Program-made: the position numbers and the translations under genes
The notes under the pieces: model-generated
Database searches by the model: none
What the model was told of the DNA's origin: nothing
The model's input: the letters and a program-made list of their open reading frames with translations, nothing else
Shown: piece by piece, positions 17,219 through 25,721 of the stretch
How positions within the stretch are numbered: the stretch's first letter is position 1
Layout of the letters: each line of letters starts with the position of its first letter
From: CAYLQA01 sp964385695
Lineage (GTDB): Bacteria; Desulfobacterota; Desulfobulbia; Desulfobulbales; Desulfurivibrionaceae
Direction: 5' to 3'
Assembly (NCBI GenBank): GCA_964385695.1
Contig: CAYLQA010000022.1
Coordinates: 1-56,171, forward strand
DNA: 56,171 bases

Positions 17219-18046
17219 TTACTTGATAACCTCACGGATAAAGCCAGGGGGCAACTTAACCTCAAAATCCGCTGCTGTAAAGTTGGCATCGCTTAACCAG
17301 TCGCTGAACACAGCCTCCATGGAGGCACCGTTATGCTTTTTGCTGCGGATGGTCAGACGTCCAGGCAAGCGACAATCCTGCTCGATATTTCCTGAAACAG
17401 GCTGATACTCCTGATACAAGAGATCGATCACCATGTCTCCAGTATCACCCAAAATGATATGACGACGGATGAGGAAGGCATCTTCCAGGTACTGCACGTG
17501 GTGACGCACATTCTCTCGGGCAAAGGCAAGCTCCAACCAGTAGCCAATCCCCTCGGCATCGCGACGCACATCAAGAATCTCAAAAGCCTTTTGCGGCATC
17601 CGACCGGAAAACAAAGAAAAGGCCTGATCGGCCCGAAACCCTTTGGGGGCGTTCTTGATAAACTTTTCCGCATCCACACTGCCCTCATACCCCTTTTTCT
17701 CAGGCACCACGATATAACGGAAACTCGTGCCGTCACTGGTCAGGATCAACAGGGGCTGCCCCAAGGGGGTGAGGCCGACAAACTTGAAAAAAGAAGGTTC
17801 TTTTGCCTGGAGAAATCCATCCAGGGTTCCGTTTTGCAACCAGGATTTCACCTTCACCCGGACTTGGGCATCCAGGCAGCAGCTACAGTCTGCCTGACGC
17901 TCAACGGTTGCGCGAAACTCTCGTGCCACACGGTTCTGATCAATATCGGGAACGGATCGGCTGGGCGGCAGGGTGGCGCAAGCGGATAAACTACTCAACA
18001 AGCAAACAACGAAAAGCAAGGCCCACCATTTTTTAAGGGGCCTCAT
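17219..18046 (-). CDS. LolB-like outer-membrane lipoprotein
   Basis: The 275-residue protein has a lipoprotein signal (MRPLKKWWALLFVVCLLSS then LSAC, Cys at about residue 23). The mature part has the pattern of LolB/DUF4292-type proteins: a beta-rich domain with FFKFVGLTPLGQPLL and later a KLPPGF C-terminus. LolB-like proteins insert lipoproteins in the outer membrane; remote homologues may instead carry lipids or glycans. Its start overlaps the stop of the TPR lipoprotein gene by 4 nt (ATGA), so the two probably work together at the outer membrane. Confidence 0.7.
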   Translation of the reverse strand: MRPLKKWWALLFVVCLLSSLSACATLPPSRSVPDIDQNRVAREFRATVERQADCSCCLDAQVRVKVKSWLQNGTLDGFLQAKEPSFFKFVGLTPLGQPLLILTSDGTSFRYIVVPEKKGYEGSVDAEKFIKNAPKGFRADQAFSLFSGRMPQKAFEILDVRRDAEGIGYWLELAFARENVRHHVQYLEDAFLIRRHIILGDTGDMVIDLLYQEYQPVSGNIEQDCRLPGRLTIRSKKHNGASMEAVFSDWLSDANFTAADFEVKLPPGFIREVIK

Positions 18047-19779
18047 TGCGCCGGCACCTTGCTCTTGACACCAAGGGCCCTAATTTTACCGCGAATCTTT
18101 TCCTTGTCTTCCTCTTTATCAAAAAGCTTCAAGGACCGTTCATAGGCTCCCCTGGCCTCCTCAGGCTGGTCCGCCTTTAAATAGGCATCGCCAAGATGCT
18201 CCCAAATGGCTGGATCTCCGGCGGAAGAAAGCTCCACCGCACGTTGCAACTCTTTGATAGCCCTTGTAAAATCTCCCAGCTGATAATACACCCAGCCCAG
18301 GCTGTCGCGAACAAAGCCATCTTTGGGCAAAAGGGTGACGGCCTGTTCAATATACTCCTTGGCCTGTTGCAGGTTCTTCCCCTCTTCAGCCCAGGTGTAG
18401 CCGACATAGTTCAAGGCATGGCCATGCTGCGGGTTTTCCTTGATCACCCTTTCCATTTCAGCCATGGCCCGCTCAGGCTCGCCGATCTTATGGAGGTACA
18501 AGGCCAACTCGTACCGCACCTCGGTTTTATCGTCAAACAGGGTAAAGGCCGAGTCAAATACGGCAAGACCCTTTTCTACAAGCTCCTGCCTATAATAAAG
18601 CATGGCCAGGGCAACAGAGAAGATCAGTCGCCGATCCTCAGTGGCAAGTGCCTCGCTCAACACCGTCTCGGCACCGGCAAAGTCCTCCTCGTCCTGAAGC
18701 AATCGGGCCAACATCAGGGTGGACTCCTCATAGGCTTGGCTGCCAGGTTGCACCCCATGCAATACCTTCTTGGTCTGGGCCATGTCCCCTTTCTGGTAAT
18801 AGGCAAGAATCAACAAAGAGCGGGCCCGAGGTGACTCAGGGTCCTCTTCAAGCATTTTATCAAGCAAGGTGATCGCCTCACCATACCGCTCATTTTCCAC
18901 TAGAATTCGGGCTATGGTCAGGTCGATCTTGACCCGGTCGGAAGAGATATTCTTCAACTCGTTGAGTTGGGCAATGGCCTTATCAACCTCTTTAAGCTGC
19001 AAATAAACATCTGCCAGGTAACTGCGTGCCCGCTCGCTGGACATATCCTCTTCCAGAACGCGCAGGTAGATCTTTTCCGCCGCGGAGTAACGCTTCAACT
19101 CCTCATAAAGTTCACCAACCTCAAAGGCAAGCAGGCTTGACCAATTCAGAGCAAGAGCCTTTTCATAGGCTTTAGTTGCCTTGTCAAAGATGCGCATTTC
19201 CCGGTAGAGGTTGGCGAGATAATAGTAGCCGGCATAGGAGTCTTCATTCTCGTTCACCAGCCGCTCCAGCACCTCTTTTGCCTTATCGTACTGGCGGTGC
19301 CGGGCATAGAGACCGCCCAGAAGAAGCATGGTGTTAAAATTCTTGGGATCTTTGGCCAGGACGCCTTCATAGATTTCAGCAGCCTTGTCCATCATGTTCA
19401 GGGAGCTGTAAAGCCCTGCAAGCAAGTTCTTGGCTGAGGCATCGTCCGGTTTGAGCTCGATGATCTTGTTGATCCACTTGGCAGCCTCCTGTTTCTGCCC
19501 GGTTTTAATCAGCAGCATGGCTAAAGAGCGCATAATATGATCGGCCCGACGGTCACAAAGCAAGGCCTGCTTGTAGGCATAAAGCGCCTCATCAAAGCGC
19601 TCCTCAAGCTCAGCGTTCTTGCCCCAGAGAAAGTTAAAATAGGAGCAGCCCCTATCAACCGCCTCCTCATAGGGCTCCAACTCCGCGGCAAAGGGCGGCT
19701 GCCCCGGAACCCCCTTATACTTTGGAGCGCAGGAGACACAGACAAGCGCCAGGGTTATGAAAGTAAACCATCTCTTCAT
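18043..19779 (-). CDS. TPR-repeat lipoprotein
   Basis: The 578-residue protein starts with a lipoprotein signal (MKRWFTFITLALVCVSC, Cys17). The rest is a chain of tetratricopeptide repeats in which the W/L-G-Y-A-P pattern recurs about every 34 residues (e.g. LLAGLYSSLNMMDKAAEIYE and LGWVYYQLGDFTRAIKEL). It is a periplasmic protein-interaction scaffold; no enzyme domain is visible. It is probably co-transcribed with tmk upstream (5 nt apart) and the LolB-like gene downstream (4-nt overlap). Confidence 0.88.
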   Translation of the reverse strand: MKRWFTFITLALVCVSCAPKYKGVPGQPPFAAELEPYEEAVDRGCSYFNFLWGKNAELEERFDEALYAYKQALLCDRRADHIMRSLAMLLIKTGQKQEAAKWINKIIELKPDDASAKNLLAGLYSSLNMMDKAAEIYEGVLAKDPKNFNTMLLLGGLYARHRQYDKAKEVLERLVNENEDSYAGYYYLANLYREMRIFDKATKAYEKALALNWSSLLAFEVGELYEELKRYSAAEKIYLRVLEEDMSSERARSYLADVYLQLKEVDKAIAQLNELKNISSDRVKIDLTIARILVENERYGEAITLLDKMLEEDPESPRARSLLILAYYQKGDMAQTKKVLHGVQPGSQAYEESTLMLARLLQDEEDFAGAETVLSEALATEDRRLIFSVALAMLYYRQELVEKGLAVFDSAFTLFDDKTEVRYELALYLHKIGEPERAMAEMERVIKENPQHGHALNYVGYTWAEEGKNLQQAKEYIEQAVTLLPKDGFVRDSLGWVYYQLGDFTRAIKELQRAVELSSAGDPAIWEHLGDAYLKADQPEEARGAYERSLKLFDKEEDKEKIRGKIRALGVKSKVPAQ

Positions 19780-19784
19780 ATTAA

Positions 19785-20429
19785 TTAGACTACTGATCCT
19801 TGGGTTGCGGCAGCGAGCATTGCTTCCACGTGTACCATCACCGCCTCATGCACTGCCTCGGCAGTGCCGGTACTATCAACCCTCTTAATATACTCGCCGG
19901 AAAGTCCTGCAAAGATTGCCGCCACCTTGGCCAGCATCTCCTCTTGCTCAAAATCATTGGGCGTTTCGTTGCGCATCGTTGATACCCGATGAATTCCCAC
20001 ACTCACCGGGGCCTCAAGCAGAAGCACCAAATCCGGCAGCGGGGCAAACTTTTCATTCTCGGCCAGGATATATTCAGGATCCTGGCCATTGGCGCCCTGG
20101 TAGGCTGCCGTGGAAAAATAATAGCGATCCGTCAACACCACCTTGCCTGCCGCCATAGCAGGGGCAATAAGCTCTTTTACGTGTTCCTTACGATCATCAA
20201 TAAAGAGTTGCAGCTCCTGCTCCGGGGTCACGGAACCACGATCCGTATACAGGGCCCGGATCTGCCGGCCGAATTTTCCGTCTGTGGGTTCACGGGTGGC
20301 AACAACCTCAAATCCTTTTTTGTTCAAAGCCTGGGCAAGCATCTTTATCTGGGTGGTCTTACCGGTGCCGTCGATCCCCTCAAAGGCAATGAGAAATCCC
20401 TGACCTTCTGATCGTCTTTCTGTAGTCAT
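19785..20429 (-). CDS. tmk: Thymidylate kinase
   Basis: This 214-residue enzyme phosphorylates dTMP to dTDP. The P-loop FEGIDGTGKTTQ (residues 17-27), the TREPT motif and the DRYYFSTAAYQG dTMP-binding motif are intact. The length is normal for bacterial Tmk. It lies upstream of the TPR lipoprotein gene, 5 nt apart. Confidence 0.96.
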   Translation of the reverse strand: MTTERRSEGQGFLIAFEGIDGTGKTTQIKMLAQALNKKGFEVVATREPTDGKFGRQIRALYTDRGSVTPEQELQLFIDDRKEHVKELIAPAMAAGKVVLTDRYYFSTAAYQGANGQDPEYILAENEKFAPLPDLVLLLEAPVSVGIHRVSTMRNETPNDFEQEEMLAKVAAIFAGLSGEYIKRVDSTGTAEAVHEAVMVHVEAMLAAATQGSVV

Positions 20430-20487
20430 TCTATATTATTTTTCCGCGGACAAATACGGCAGTTGTGTAGATTTTCATATTTATTGG

Positions 20488-21495
20488 CTACCCGGCAAGG
20501 CGTGAGCGATTTTGCCTAATATCCTCAGCCATGTAAAAGGCAGCGGCCAGACTGGTAAATTCGGCAGTCCCCTTGCCGGAAATGTCATAGGCCGTGCCAT
20601 GATCCACCGAGGTGCGCACGATGGGCAGACCGACTGTCACGTTAACCCCATCGGCAAAATGTATCAACTTAAAGGGAATAAGCCCTTGGTCGTGGTACAT
20701 GCAAACCACGGCATCATACTGCCCTTGGGCAGCCTTGAAAAAGATGGTGTCCGGCGGAAATGGCCCGCTCGCCAGCCAGCCTTCGTCCTGTGCCGCCTTG
20801 ATGGCCGGAGTGATCACTAGCTGTTCCTCCTGGCCGAACATACCGTCCTCGCCTGCATGGGGATTCAGGCCTGCCACCCCGATTCGCGGCTGCGTAATTC
20901 CGAAATCCTGCTTCAGCGATGTGCCGGTGATACGGATCATTCTAATTACGGAATCAATAGTCACGGCTTCAGGAACCGTTGAAATGGCCTGGTGGATGCT
21001 AACCAGCGTCACCCGCAATCTATCGCCTGCCATCATCATGGCATACTCTTCGGTCCGGCAGAGTTCGGCCAGCATCTCGGTATGCCCCGGATAATGATAG
21101 CCCCCTGCATTCAGGGCGGTCTTGGTAATGGGACAGGTGACCATGGCCGAAAGTTCCCCCTGCCCGATCATACGCACCGCCTCATTAATATAACTCCCCA
21201 TGGCTTTACCGGTCTCAGGACTGGGCTTGCCCCAGGAAAGAGTATCGGGCAGATTGGAGAGGCTCAAAACATTCAACACATCATCACGGCGCGGCGAGCT
21301 CGCCTGCCACTCATGGATCGCCAGCTTCACCCCAAGATCCTTGGCACAACGGCGCAGGACACCGGCATCACCCAACACAACGGGCTGCATGGCCAACGCC
21401 TTATGATCCATACTCAAAAAACGCAGGATTATCTCCGGGCCGATACCGACAGGGCAGCCCATGGTGATAGCGATGGGTGATTTTGACTGACTCAT
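20488..21495 (-). CDS. pdxA: 4-hydroxythreonine-4-phosphate dehydrogenase
   Basis: PdxA oxidises 4-phosphohydroxy-L-threonine in DXP-dependent pyridoxal-phosphate synthesis. The 335-residue protein has the MGCPVGIGPEI N-terminus, the PGHTEML metal/substrate motif and the YHDQGLIPFK motif, with HGTAYDISGKG near the C-terminus. It begins 8 nt after yraN ends. Some PdxA2 paralogues act in other pathways, but nothing nearby suggests that. Confidence 0.94.
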   Translation of the reverse strand: MSQSKSPIAITMGCPVGIGPEIILRFLSMDHKALAMQPVVLGDAGVLRRCAKDLGVKLAIHEWQASSPRRDDVLNVLSLSNLPDTLSWGKPSPETGKAMGSYINEAVRMIGQGELSAMVTCPITKTALNAGGYHYPGHTEMLAELCRTEEYAMMMAGDRLRVTLVSIHQAISTVPEAVTIDSVIRMIRITGTSLKQDFGITQPRIGVAGLNPHAGEDGMFGQEEQLVITPAIKAAQDEGWLASGPFPPDTIFFKAAQGQYDAVVCMYHDQGLIPFKLIHFADGVNVTVGLPIVRTSVDHGTAYDISGKGTAEFTSLAAAFYMAEDIRQNRSRLAG

Positions 21496-21503
21496 ATCTT
21501 TTC

Positions 21504-21896
21504 TCAGTAGCTTAACTCAAAGGCATTTTTGATCAATTCAAAACGGGGCTTACTCCCCTCTTCCAGCCACACCGCCACCACATCAAAGCGAGCGGCGCAC
21601 TCTTTTTTTACTTCCGAAGCAAGATAATGCAATGCGGCCTTTGAAAGCTGGCGGCATTTGGTGGGAGTGATGGACTCCAAGGGATGACCAAATGCATCCT
21701 GGCCTCGGGTCTTCACCTCGATAAAGGCCAGGGTATCTCCCTCTTTGGCAACGATATCGATCTCCGCGCCCTGGATACGATAATTTCTTTTTACAATACG
21801 GTAGCCCTGCTTTTTGAGATAGTCGCAGGCCAACTCCTCGCCCTGCTCCCCCAAGCGATGCCGCGGATCCTTTTTTAGCTTTTTTCTGCCAAACAT
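21504..21896 (-). CDS. yraN: UPF0102 (YraN) family nuclease-fold protein
   Basis: The 130-residue protein has the restriction-endonuclease-like core of YraN: GEELACDYL, then AEIDIVAKEGDTLAFIEVKTR, which contains the E-x-D...E-x-K metal site. The cellular role is uncertain; the fold suggests action on nucleic acid. It overlaps the end of rnhB by 22 nt, a widespread pairing. Confidence 0.92.
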   Translation of the reverse strand: MFGRKKLKKDPRHRLGEQGEELACDYLKKQGYRIVKRNYRIQGAEIDIVAKEGDTLAFIEVKTRGQDAFGHPLESITPTKCRQLSKAALHYLASEVKKECAARFDVVAVWLEEGSKPRFELIKNAFELSY

Positions 21897-22528
21897 TGTC
21901 TTACCGGTTTAAAGCTACGACGATGTATGTCGCAGGGGCCGTGCTCCTTGAGCAGGCGACAATGCTCCTTGGTTGGATAGCCCTTGTGCTTGATGAAATT
22001 ATATTGAGGAAATTCCTCGTGGTATTTTTCCATCATCTCATCCCGGGTAACCTTGGCAATGATGGATGCCGCGGCAATGGTGGCGCTTCGGGAATCTCCT
22101 TTGATAAGGGCCTGTTGCGGAATGGCAATGGGCACCTCAAATTTACCGTCCACCAGGATGAAATCGGGCTCCTGGGCAAGCTCCAGGATAGACTTTTTCA
22201 TGGCCAACAAAGAGGCCTGAAGAATGTTAACCCGGTCGATTTCCTGGGGTGAAACAATGCCAACGCCTATCTGTGCCCCGATCTCCGGCAGCTTAAGAAA
22301 AAGTTTTTTACGGGCGGCAGGGGTGAGTTTTTTGGAATCCTGGAATTGTGTGTAGTCACAGGAGGGAGGAAGAACAACACAGGCGGCAACCACCGGACCG
22401 GCCAAAGGCCCTCGCCCTACCTCATCGGTACCGGCAATGGCAGCATAGCCTTGGTCCAAAAGCGATTGCTCAATGGAAAAGGTATTTTCACAGGCAGACT
22501 CAGGCCACAGTGATTGCACCTTCGGCAA
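21875..22528 (-). CDS. rnhB: Ribonuclease HII
   Basis: RNase HII removes RNA from RNA-DNA hybrids, including single misincorporated ribonucleotides. The 217-residue protein has the DEVGRGPLAGPV signature (catalytic Asp and Glu), later acidic residues in ILVDGKF, and the AAASIIAKVTRD motif. The first codon of the frame is TTG, preceded by AAGGTGG at suitable spacing; no in-frame ATG precedes the conserved core closely, so TTG is taken as the start. Confidence 0.95.
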   Translation of the reverse strand: MPKVQSLWPESACENTFSIEQSLLDQGYAAIAGTDEVGRGPLAGPVVAACVVLPPSCDYTQFQDSKKLTPAARKKLFLKLPEIGAQIGVGIVSPQEIDRVNILQASLLAMKKSILELAQEPDFILVDGKFEVPIAIPQQALIKGDSRSATIAAASIIAKVTRDEMMEKYHEEFPQYNFIKHKGYPTKEHCRLLKEHGPCDIHRRSFKPVRQCLAEKS

Positions 22529-22585
22529 AATGCACCACCTTCATCCGTAACAGGTTATTTTTTTGATTGAAGCTCGAACTGCAAA

Positions 22586-22627
22586 CAAAAAAAAAGAGCA
22601 GGAAGATCGTATGATCCGCCTGCTCTT
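22586..22627 (-). terminator. Intrinsic terminator after rplS
   Basis: On the minus strand AAGAGCAGG / CCTGCTCTT form a 9-bp stem (22594-22602 with 22619-22627), with an inner GATC/GATC pairing, and a run of nine T follows. It lies 20 nt after the rplS stop and separates rplS from rnhB. Confidence 0.9.
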
Positions 22628-22646
22628 GAATAAGACAACAAAAAGA

Positions 22647-22994
22647 CTAGCTAATACCTTTCTCGCGGATACGGGCAGCCTTACCGCGAAGGTCACGGAG
22701 GTAGTAGAGGCGAGAGCGGCGTACGCGGCCCCGGGTCACAACCTCGATTTTCTCAAGACGGGGCGAGTGGATGGGAAAGGTCTTTTCCACGCCAACACCG
22801 TGGGAGATTTTGCGTACGGTAACGCTGGCGCCGATGGTGCCGCGCTTACGACGGATAACAACGCCCTGGAAAACCTGAACCCTTTCCTTGGTGCCCTCAA
22901 TGATGCGGATATGAACCTTTACGGTATCGCCCGGACGAAAATCCGGCACATCGTAGCGCATATTTTCTTTTTCGATCATGTCAATTACGTTCAT
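22647..22994 (-). CDS. rplS: 50S ribosomal protein L19
   Basis: The 115-residue protein starts MNVIDMIEKENMR and has the L19 core FRPGDTVKVHIRI..GTKERVQVFQGVVI followed by the basic RGRVRRSRLYYLRD end. The open frame extends 33 codons upstream without family similarity; the ATG at 22994 with AAGGGAA before it is the true start. L19 sits at the 30S-50S interface. A dedicated promoter lies at 23138-23165. Confidence 0.97.
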   Translation of the reverse strand: MNVIDMIEKENMRYDVPDFRPGDTVKVHIRIIEGTKERVQVFQGVVIRRKRGTIGASVTVRKISHGVGVEKTFPIHSPRLEKIEVVTRGRVRRSRLYYLRDLRGKAARIREKGIS

Positions 22995-23137
22995 AGCGAT
23001 TCCCTTTTCAAGCCAATGTTTGTTGAAATCATTGAAGGCTTCAACATTTATTGCGTTGTAACTTATTGATTTATCGTTACGGACTCGGGACAAACACCCT
23101 CTTTACAAGTCCGTCAATGTCTGCAAGTAAGCTGGCC

Positions 23138-23165
23138 ATTATACACGCCTAAACAATATTTTCAA
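23138..23165 (-). promoter_or_regulatory. Sigma-70 promoter for rplS
   Basis: Reading leftward, TTGAAA (23160-23165) and a perfect TATAAT (23138-23143) are 16 bp apart. The predicted leader is about 137 nt. It shows that rplS, although in the rpsP-trmD-rplS order, can be transcribed separately. Confidence 0.8.
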
Positions 23166-23197
23166 CATATAAAGCGCAGTTGTTTTCCCCAAGGCAG

Positions 23198-23791
23198 CTA
23201 ACCTATCGAGCAGAGCCTATCAAGCATGATGGCAGCAGCCGAACGGACGGACAGGTGGTTGTATTTGCCCCGCCCTAAGATAGGAGGCAAAAAGCCGTCC
23301 ACATCCTCAAAAACTTCCGGCGCCATACCCCAGGCCGTACCAAGAAGAACCAGATACGGCTTGCCGGAAAGCAAGTCACCCCGCACATCCTCGTAGGACA
23401 TCTGCTTACCGCTGGCCTTGGCGCTGGTCGCCAGGATGGTTGGCCGCTGGTTAAAATGCGCGCTGGCCTCTTCATATAACTGGCCAAGATCGGAACAGAG
23501 CCGAACCAGAGAAAGCGCATCCTTTCTCTTGGTATTATAGGTCGCGCCATGGCCAGTGAGCCAATGACCGACTATGTCGCGAACCAGTTGCTGCTGGTCG
23601 CTATAGGGCGTTACCAGGTAGTAGCGCTCAATACCAAAAGTTCTGCCTGCCCTGGCAATATCATGAATATCCAGATTGGTTACGGCAGAACCGATGGTCT
23701 CACCGTTCTTATTGCACACCGGATGATGAACCAGAGCCAGGGCCAAGGGCAAGCTATTGCTGGTTTGCAATTCTATCTTTTGTTCACTCAT
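23198..23791 (-). CDS. SPOUT-class RNA methyltransferase (Methyltrn_RNA_4 type)
   Basis: The 197-residue protein has the alpha/beta-knot pattern: LVHHPVCNKNGETIGSAVTN at the start, a central YLVTP strand, and the SAM-binding knot PYLVLLGTAWGMAPE then NHLSVRSAAAIMLDRL. It resembles a family found alone or fused to TrmD in Desulfobacterota and related bacteria; the target RNA is unknown to me. The ATG at 23791 overlaps the trmD stop (ATGA), indicating translational coupling. An upstream start in the same frame would lie inside trmD and add no conserved residues. Confidence 0.8.
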   Translation of the reverse strand: MSEQKIELQTSNSLPLALALVHHPVCNKNGETIGSAVTNLDIHDIARAGRTFGIERYYLVTPYSDQQQLVRDIVGHWLTGHGATYNTKRKDALSLVRLCSDLGQLYEEASAHFNQRPTILATSAKASGKQMSYEDVRGDLLSGKPYLVLLGTAWGMAPEVFEDVDGFLPPILGRGKYNHLSVRSAAAIMLDRLCSIG

Positions 23792-24555
23792 TCCGGCACA
23801 TCCTGCCAACCCGCTTTGCTCAATTTGGCAAGCAGGCCCTGTTTTTTGAGAATTTTTTTCTCCTGAGAGTTGAACCGCATACCACGGATCAGGTCGGGGC
23901 GTTTTTCAAAAGTCCTTTTCACCGCCTCAATCAGCCGCCACTGGGCAACTGCGGCGTGATCACCGGAAAACAAAACCTCCGGAGCCGAGGCATCTTCAAA
24001 CTCCCTCGGTCTTGTATACTGCGGGAATTTCAATCCGCCGCGACTGAAGGTGTCGTATTCCACGGAGTCGGAGCAGCCAAGCACACCGGGCAGTAACCGG
24101 GTTACCGAATCAATGAGCACCATGGCAGCCAGTTCACCGCCGGTAAGGATGTAATCGCCAATGGATATTTCATCATCCACATAGTGATCGTTAAAGCGCT
24201 CATCCACGCCCTCATAACGCCCACAGACCAAGATCAGGTGTTCTGTTGCAGCCAACTCTTCGGCCACTTTCTGCGTATAGGGACGCCCTTGTGGACTCAG
24301 GAGCACCACCCTGCCCGCCCCTGCCTGTTGTTTTACATCCTGCACACAAGCGGCAAGGGGCTCGGGTTTCATAACCATGCCCTCGCCACCGCCAAAGGGA
24401 CGGTCATCGGTCATGGAGTGCTTATCGGTAGCATAATCACGGATATTATGGACACCGATCGCCACCTGTTCAGCCCGGACGGCCCGGCGGATGATGCCCT
24501 CATTCAGGGGGGAGGCCAACAAATCAGGAAAGATTGTCAATACGTCAAATCGCAT
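23788..24555 (-). CDS. trmD: tRNA (guanine-N1)-methyltransferase
   Basis: TrmD methylates G37 of tRNAs and prevents frameshifting. The 255-residue protein has the N-terminus MRFDVLTIFPDL, the knot region LVCGRYEGVDER and the YILTGGELAAMVLID motif with the catalytic Asp region. It lies between rimM and the SPOUT gene. An intrinsic terminator/attenuator stands only about 20 nt before its start codon (see 24576-24607). Confidence 0.97.
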   Translation of the reverse strand: MRFDVLTIFPDLLASPLNEGIIRRAVRAEQVAIGVHNIRDYATDKHSMTDDRPFGGGEGMVMKPEPLAACVQDVKQQAGAGRVVLLSPQGRPYTQKVAEELAATEHLILVCGRYEGVDERFNDHYVDDEISIGDYILTGGELAAMVLIDSVTRLLPGVLGCSDSVEYDTFSRGGLKFPQYTRPREFEDASAPEVLFSGDHAAVAQWRLIEAVKRTFEKRPDLIRGMRFNSQEKKILKKQGLLAKLSKAGWQDVPE

Positions 24556-24575
24556 AGAAGCCCAACCCAGAAAGT

Positions 24576-24607
24576 AAAAACGGCCAAAAGTCGTTAAACT
24601 TTGGCCG
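24576..24607 (-). terminator. Intrinsic terminator/attenuator between rimM and trmD
   Basis: On the minus strand CGGCCAAA (24600-24607) pairs with TTTGGCCG (24581-24588) as an 8-bp stem, followed by TTTTTA. It starts 1 nt after the rimM stop codon and its T-run ends about 20 nt before the trmD ATG. No new promoter is obvious in the remaining gap, so partial read-through is likely. Confidence 0.75.
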
Positions 24608-24608
24608 C

Positions 24609-25154
24609 TTACAAATTTATCTCAAGCAAACCCTCAGGTGGATCAATCACCAGGGTGCCTGCTGTTATGTCCAGACTGACAATGAACTCGTCAACCACCG
24701 GAATCAAATACTCATGCTGGTCGTCTTTAACCACCATGATCGGATGGGCGGTGGAGGGCATGAAGGTAGTGAGAATACCCACCTGCTGCCCGTTCTTTTT
24801 CGCGACCTCAAGTCCTTCGAGATCGTGGCGAAAATATGCTCCGTTTGGAGGCTTGGGCAGTGTCTTTTTTTCCACCCAAACCTCCGAGCCCTTAAGAGAC
24901 TCTGAGCCTTCTCGATCGTTTATCCCTTCCAGACGAAGCACTGCAAAGGGAGGCTGACTCCGGCATTGCTCAATATTATAGGAGGTCTTTTCATCCTCCT
25001 CGTTAACCAGGATAAGGCTTTTATAGGCCTTGAAGTCGCGCGGATTCTGCGAGTAAGGATAAATCTTTACCTCACCCTTCACGCCGTGGGGTTTTGCTAC
25101 CTTGCCGACCACCACATGCTGGCCGTGGGATGGGCCGATGTCGATGATTTGCAA
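24609..25154 (-). CDS. rimM: 16S rRNA maturation factor RimM
   Basis: RimM binds S19 and helps mature the 30S head. The 181-residue protein has the N-terminal barrel start VVVGKVAKPHGVKGEVKIYP and the C-terminal PRC-barrel part with EYLIPVVDEFI and IDPPEGL. Order and strand match the rpsP-khpA-rimM-trmD-rplS cluster. Confidence 0.95.
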   Translation of the reverse strand: MQIIDIGPSHGQHVVVGKVAKPHGVKGEVKIYPYSQNPRDFKAYKSLILVNEEDEKTSYNIEQCRSQPPFAVLRLEGINDREGSESLKGSEVWVEKKTLPKPPNGAYFRHDLEGLEVAKKNGQQVGILTTFMPSTAHPIMVVKDDQHEYLIPVVDEFIVSLDITAGTLVIDPPEGLLEINL

Positions 25155-25160
25155 AAAAGC

Positions 25161-25391
25161 CTACTCCACGATCTCAAGACGCGCTTTCTTGTTATCCCTG
25201 CTGGCAGAGGCGGAGAGCAACGAGCGCATTGCCCGTGCAGTTCTGCCCTGCTTGCCGATAACCTTACCCAGGTCTTCCTTGGCAACCCGCAACTCCAGAT
25301 GAATGGTGTCCTCCCGTTCCTCCTCGCTAACATCTACGGAGTCGGGCTGGTCAACTAGGGCGGATGCGATAAAGCTTACAAGATCCTTCAT
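25161..25391 (-). CDS. khpA: KH-domain RNA-binding protein KhpA
   Basis: This 76-residue single KH type-II domain has the GxxG loop in LGKVIGKQGRTARAMR. Homologues bind RNA, often together with KhpB/Jag, and are linked to ribosomes and cell-division control. It lies between rpsP and rimM, 5 nt from rpsP. Confidence 0.93.
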   Translation of the reverse strand: MKDLVSFIASALVDQPDSVDVSEEEREDTIHLELRVAKEDLGKVIGKQGRTARAMRSLLSASASRDNKKARLEIVE

Positions 25392-25396
25392 TCAGA

Positions 25397-25639
25397 TTAT
25401 TCCGCAGTGTTCTTGGCAAGCAGGCTTTTCACGGTGTCGGTAGGGGTAGCACCCTTATCGAGCCACGCCTGAACCCTGTCCTGCTTGATGTTAACTGCGG
25501 CAGGCTCCTGATTCGGGTCGTAGGTGCCAACGATCTCAAGAAATTTCCCGTCACGGGGAGCCTCTGAGTTGGCTACGACAACACGATAAAAGGGTTGCTT
25601 TTTGCGGCCCATACGGGTCAAACGGATCTTTACTGCCAT
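25397..25639 (-). CDS. rpsP: 30S ribosomal protein S16
   Basis: The 80-residue protein begins MAVKIRLTRMGRKKQPFYRVVVA, the S16 signature, with GTYDPN following. The ribosome-binding site AGGAGG stands 9 nt before the ATG. It follows ffh by 82 nt. Confidence 0.98.
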   Translation of the reverse strand: MAVKIRLTRMGRKKQPFYRVVVANSEAPRDGKFLEIVGTYDPNQEPAAVNIKQDRVQAWLDKGATPTDTVKSLLAKNTAE

Positions 25640-25721
25640 TTTTGTTGTTCCTCCTAGATTATTGAAAATCGAGCCACTGGCTCAAACTAACATACATATA
25701 AAAAGCACAGGAAGATCTTGC

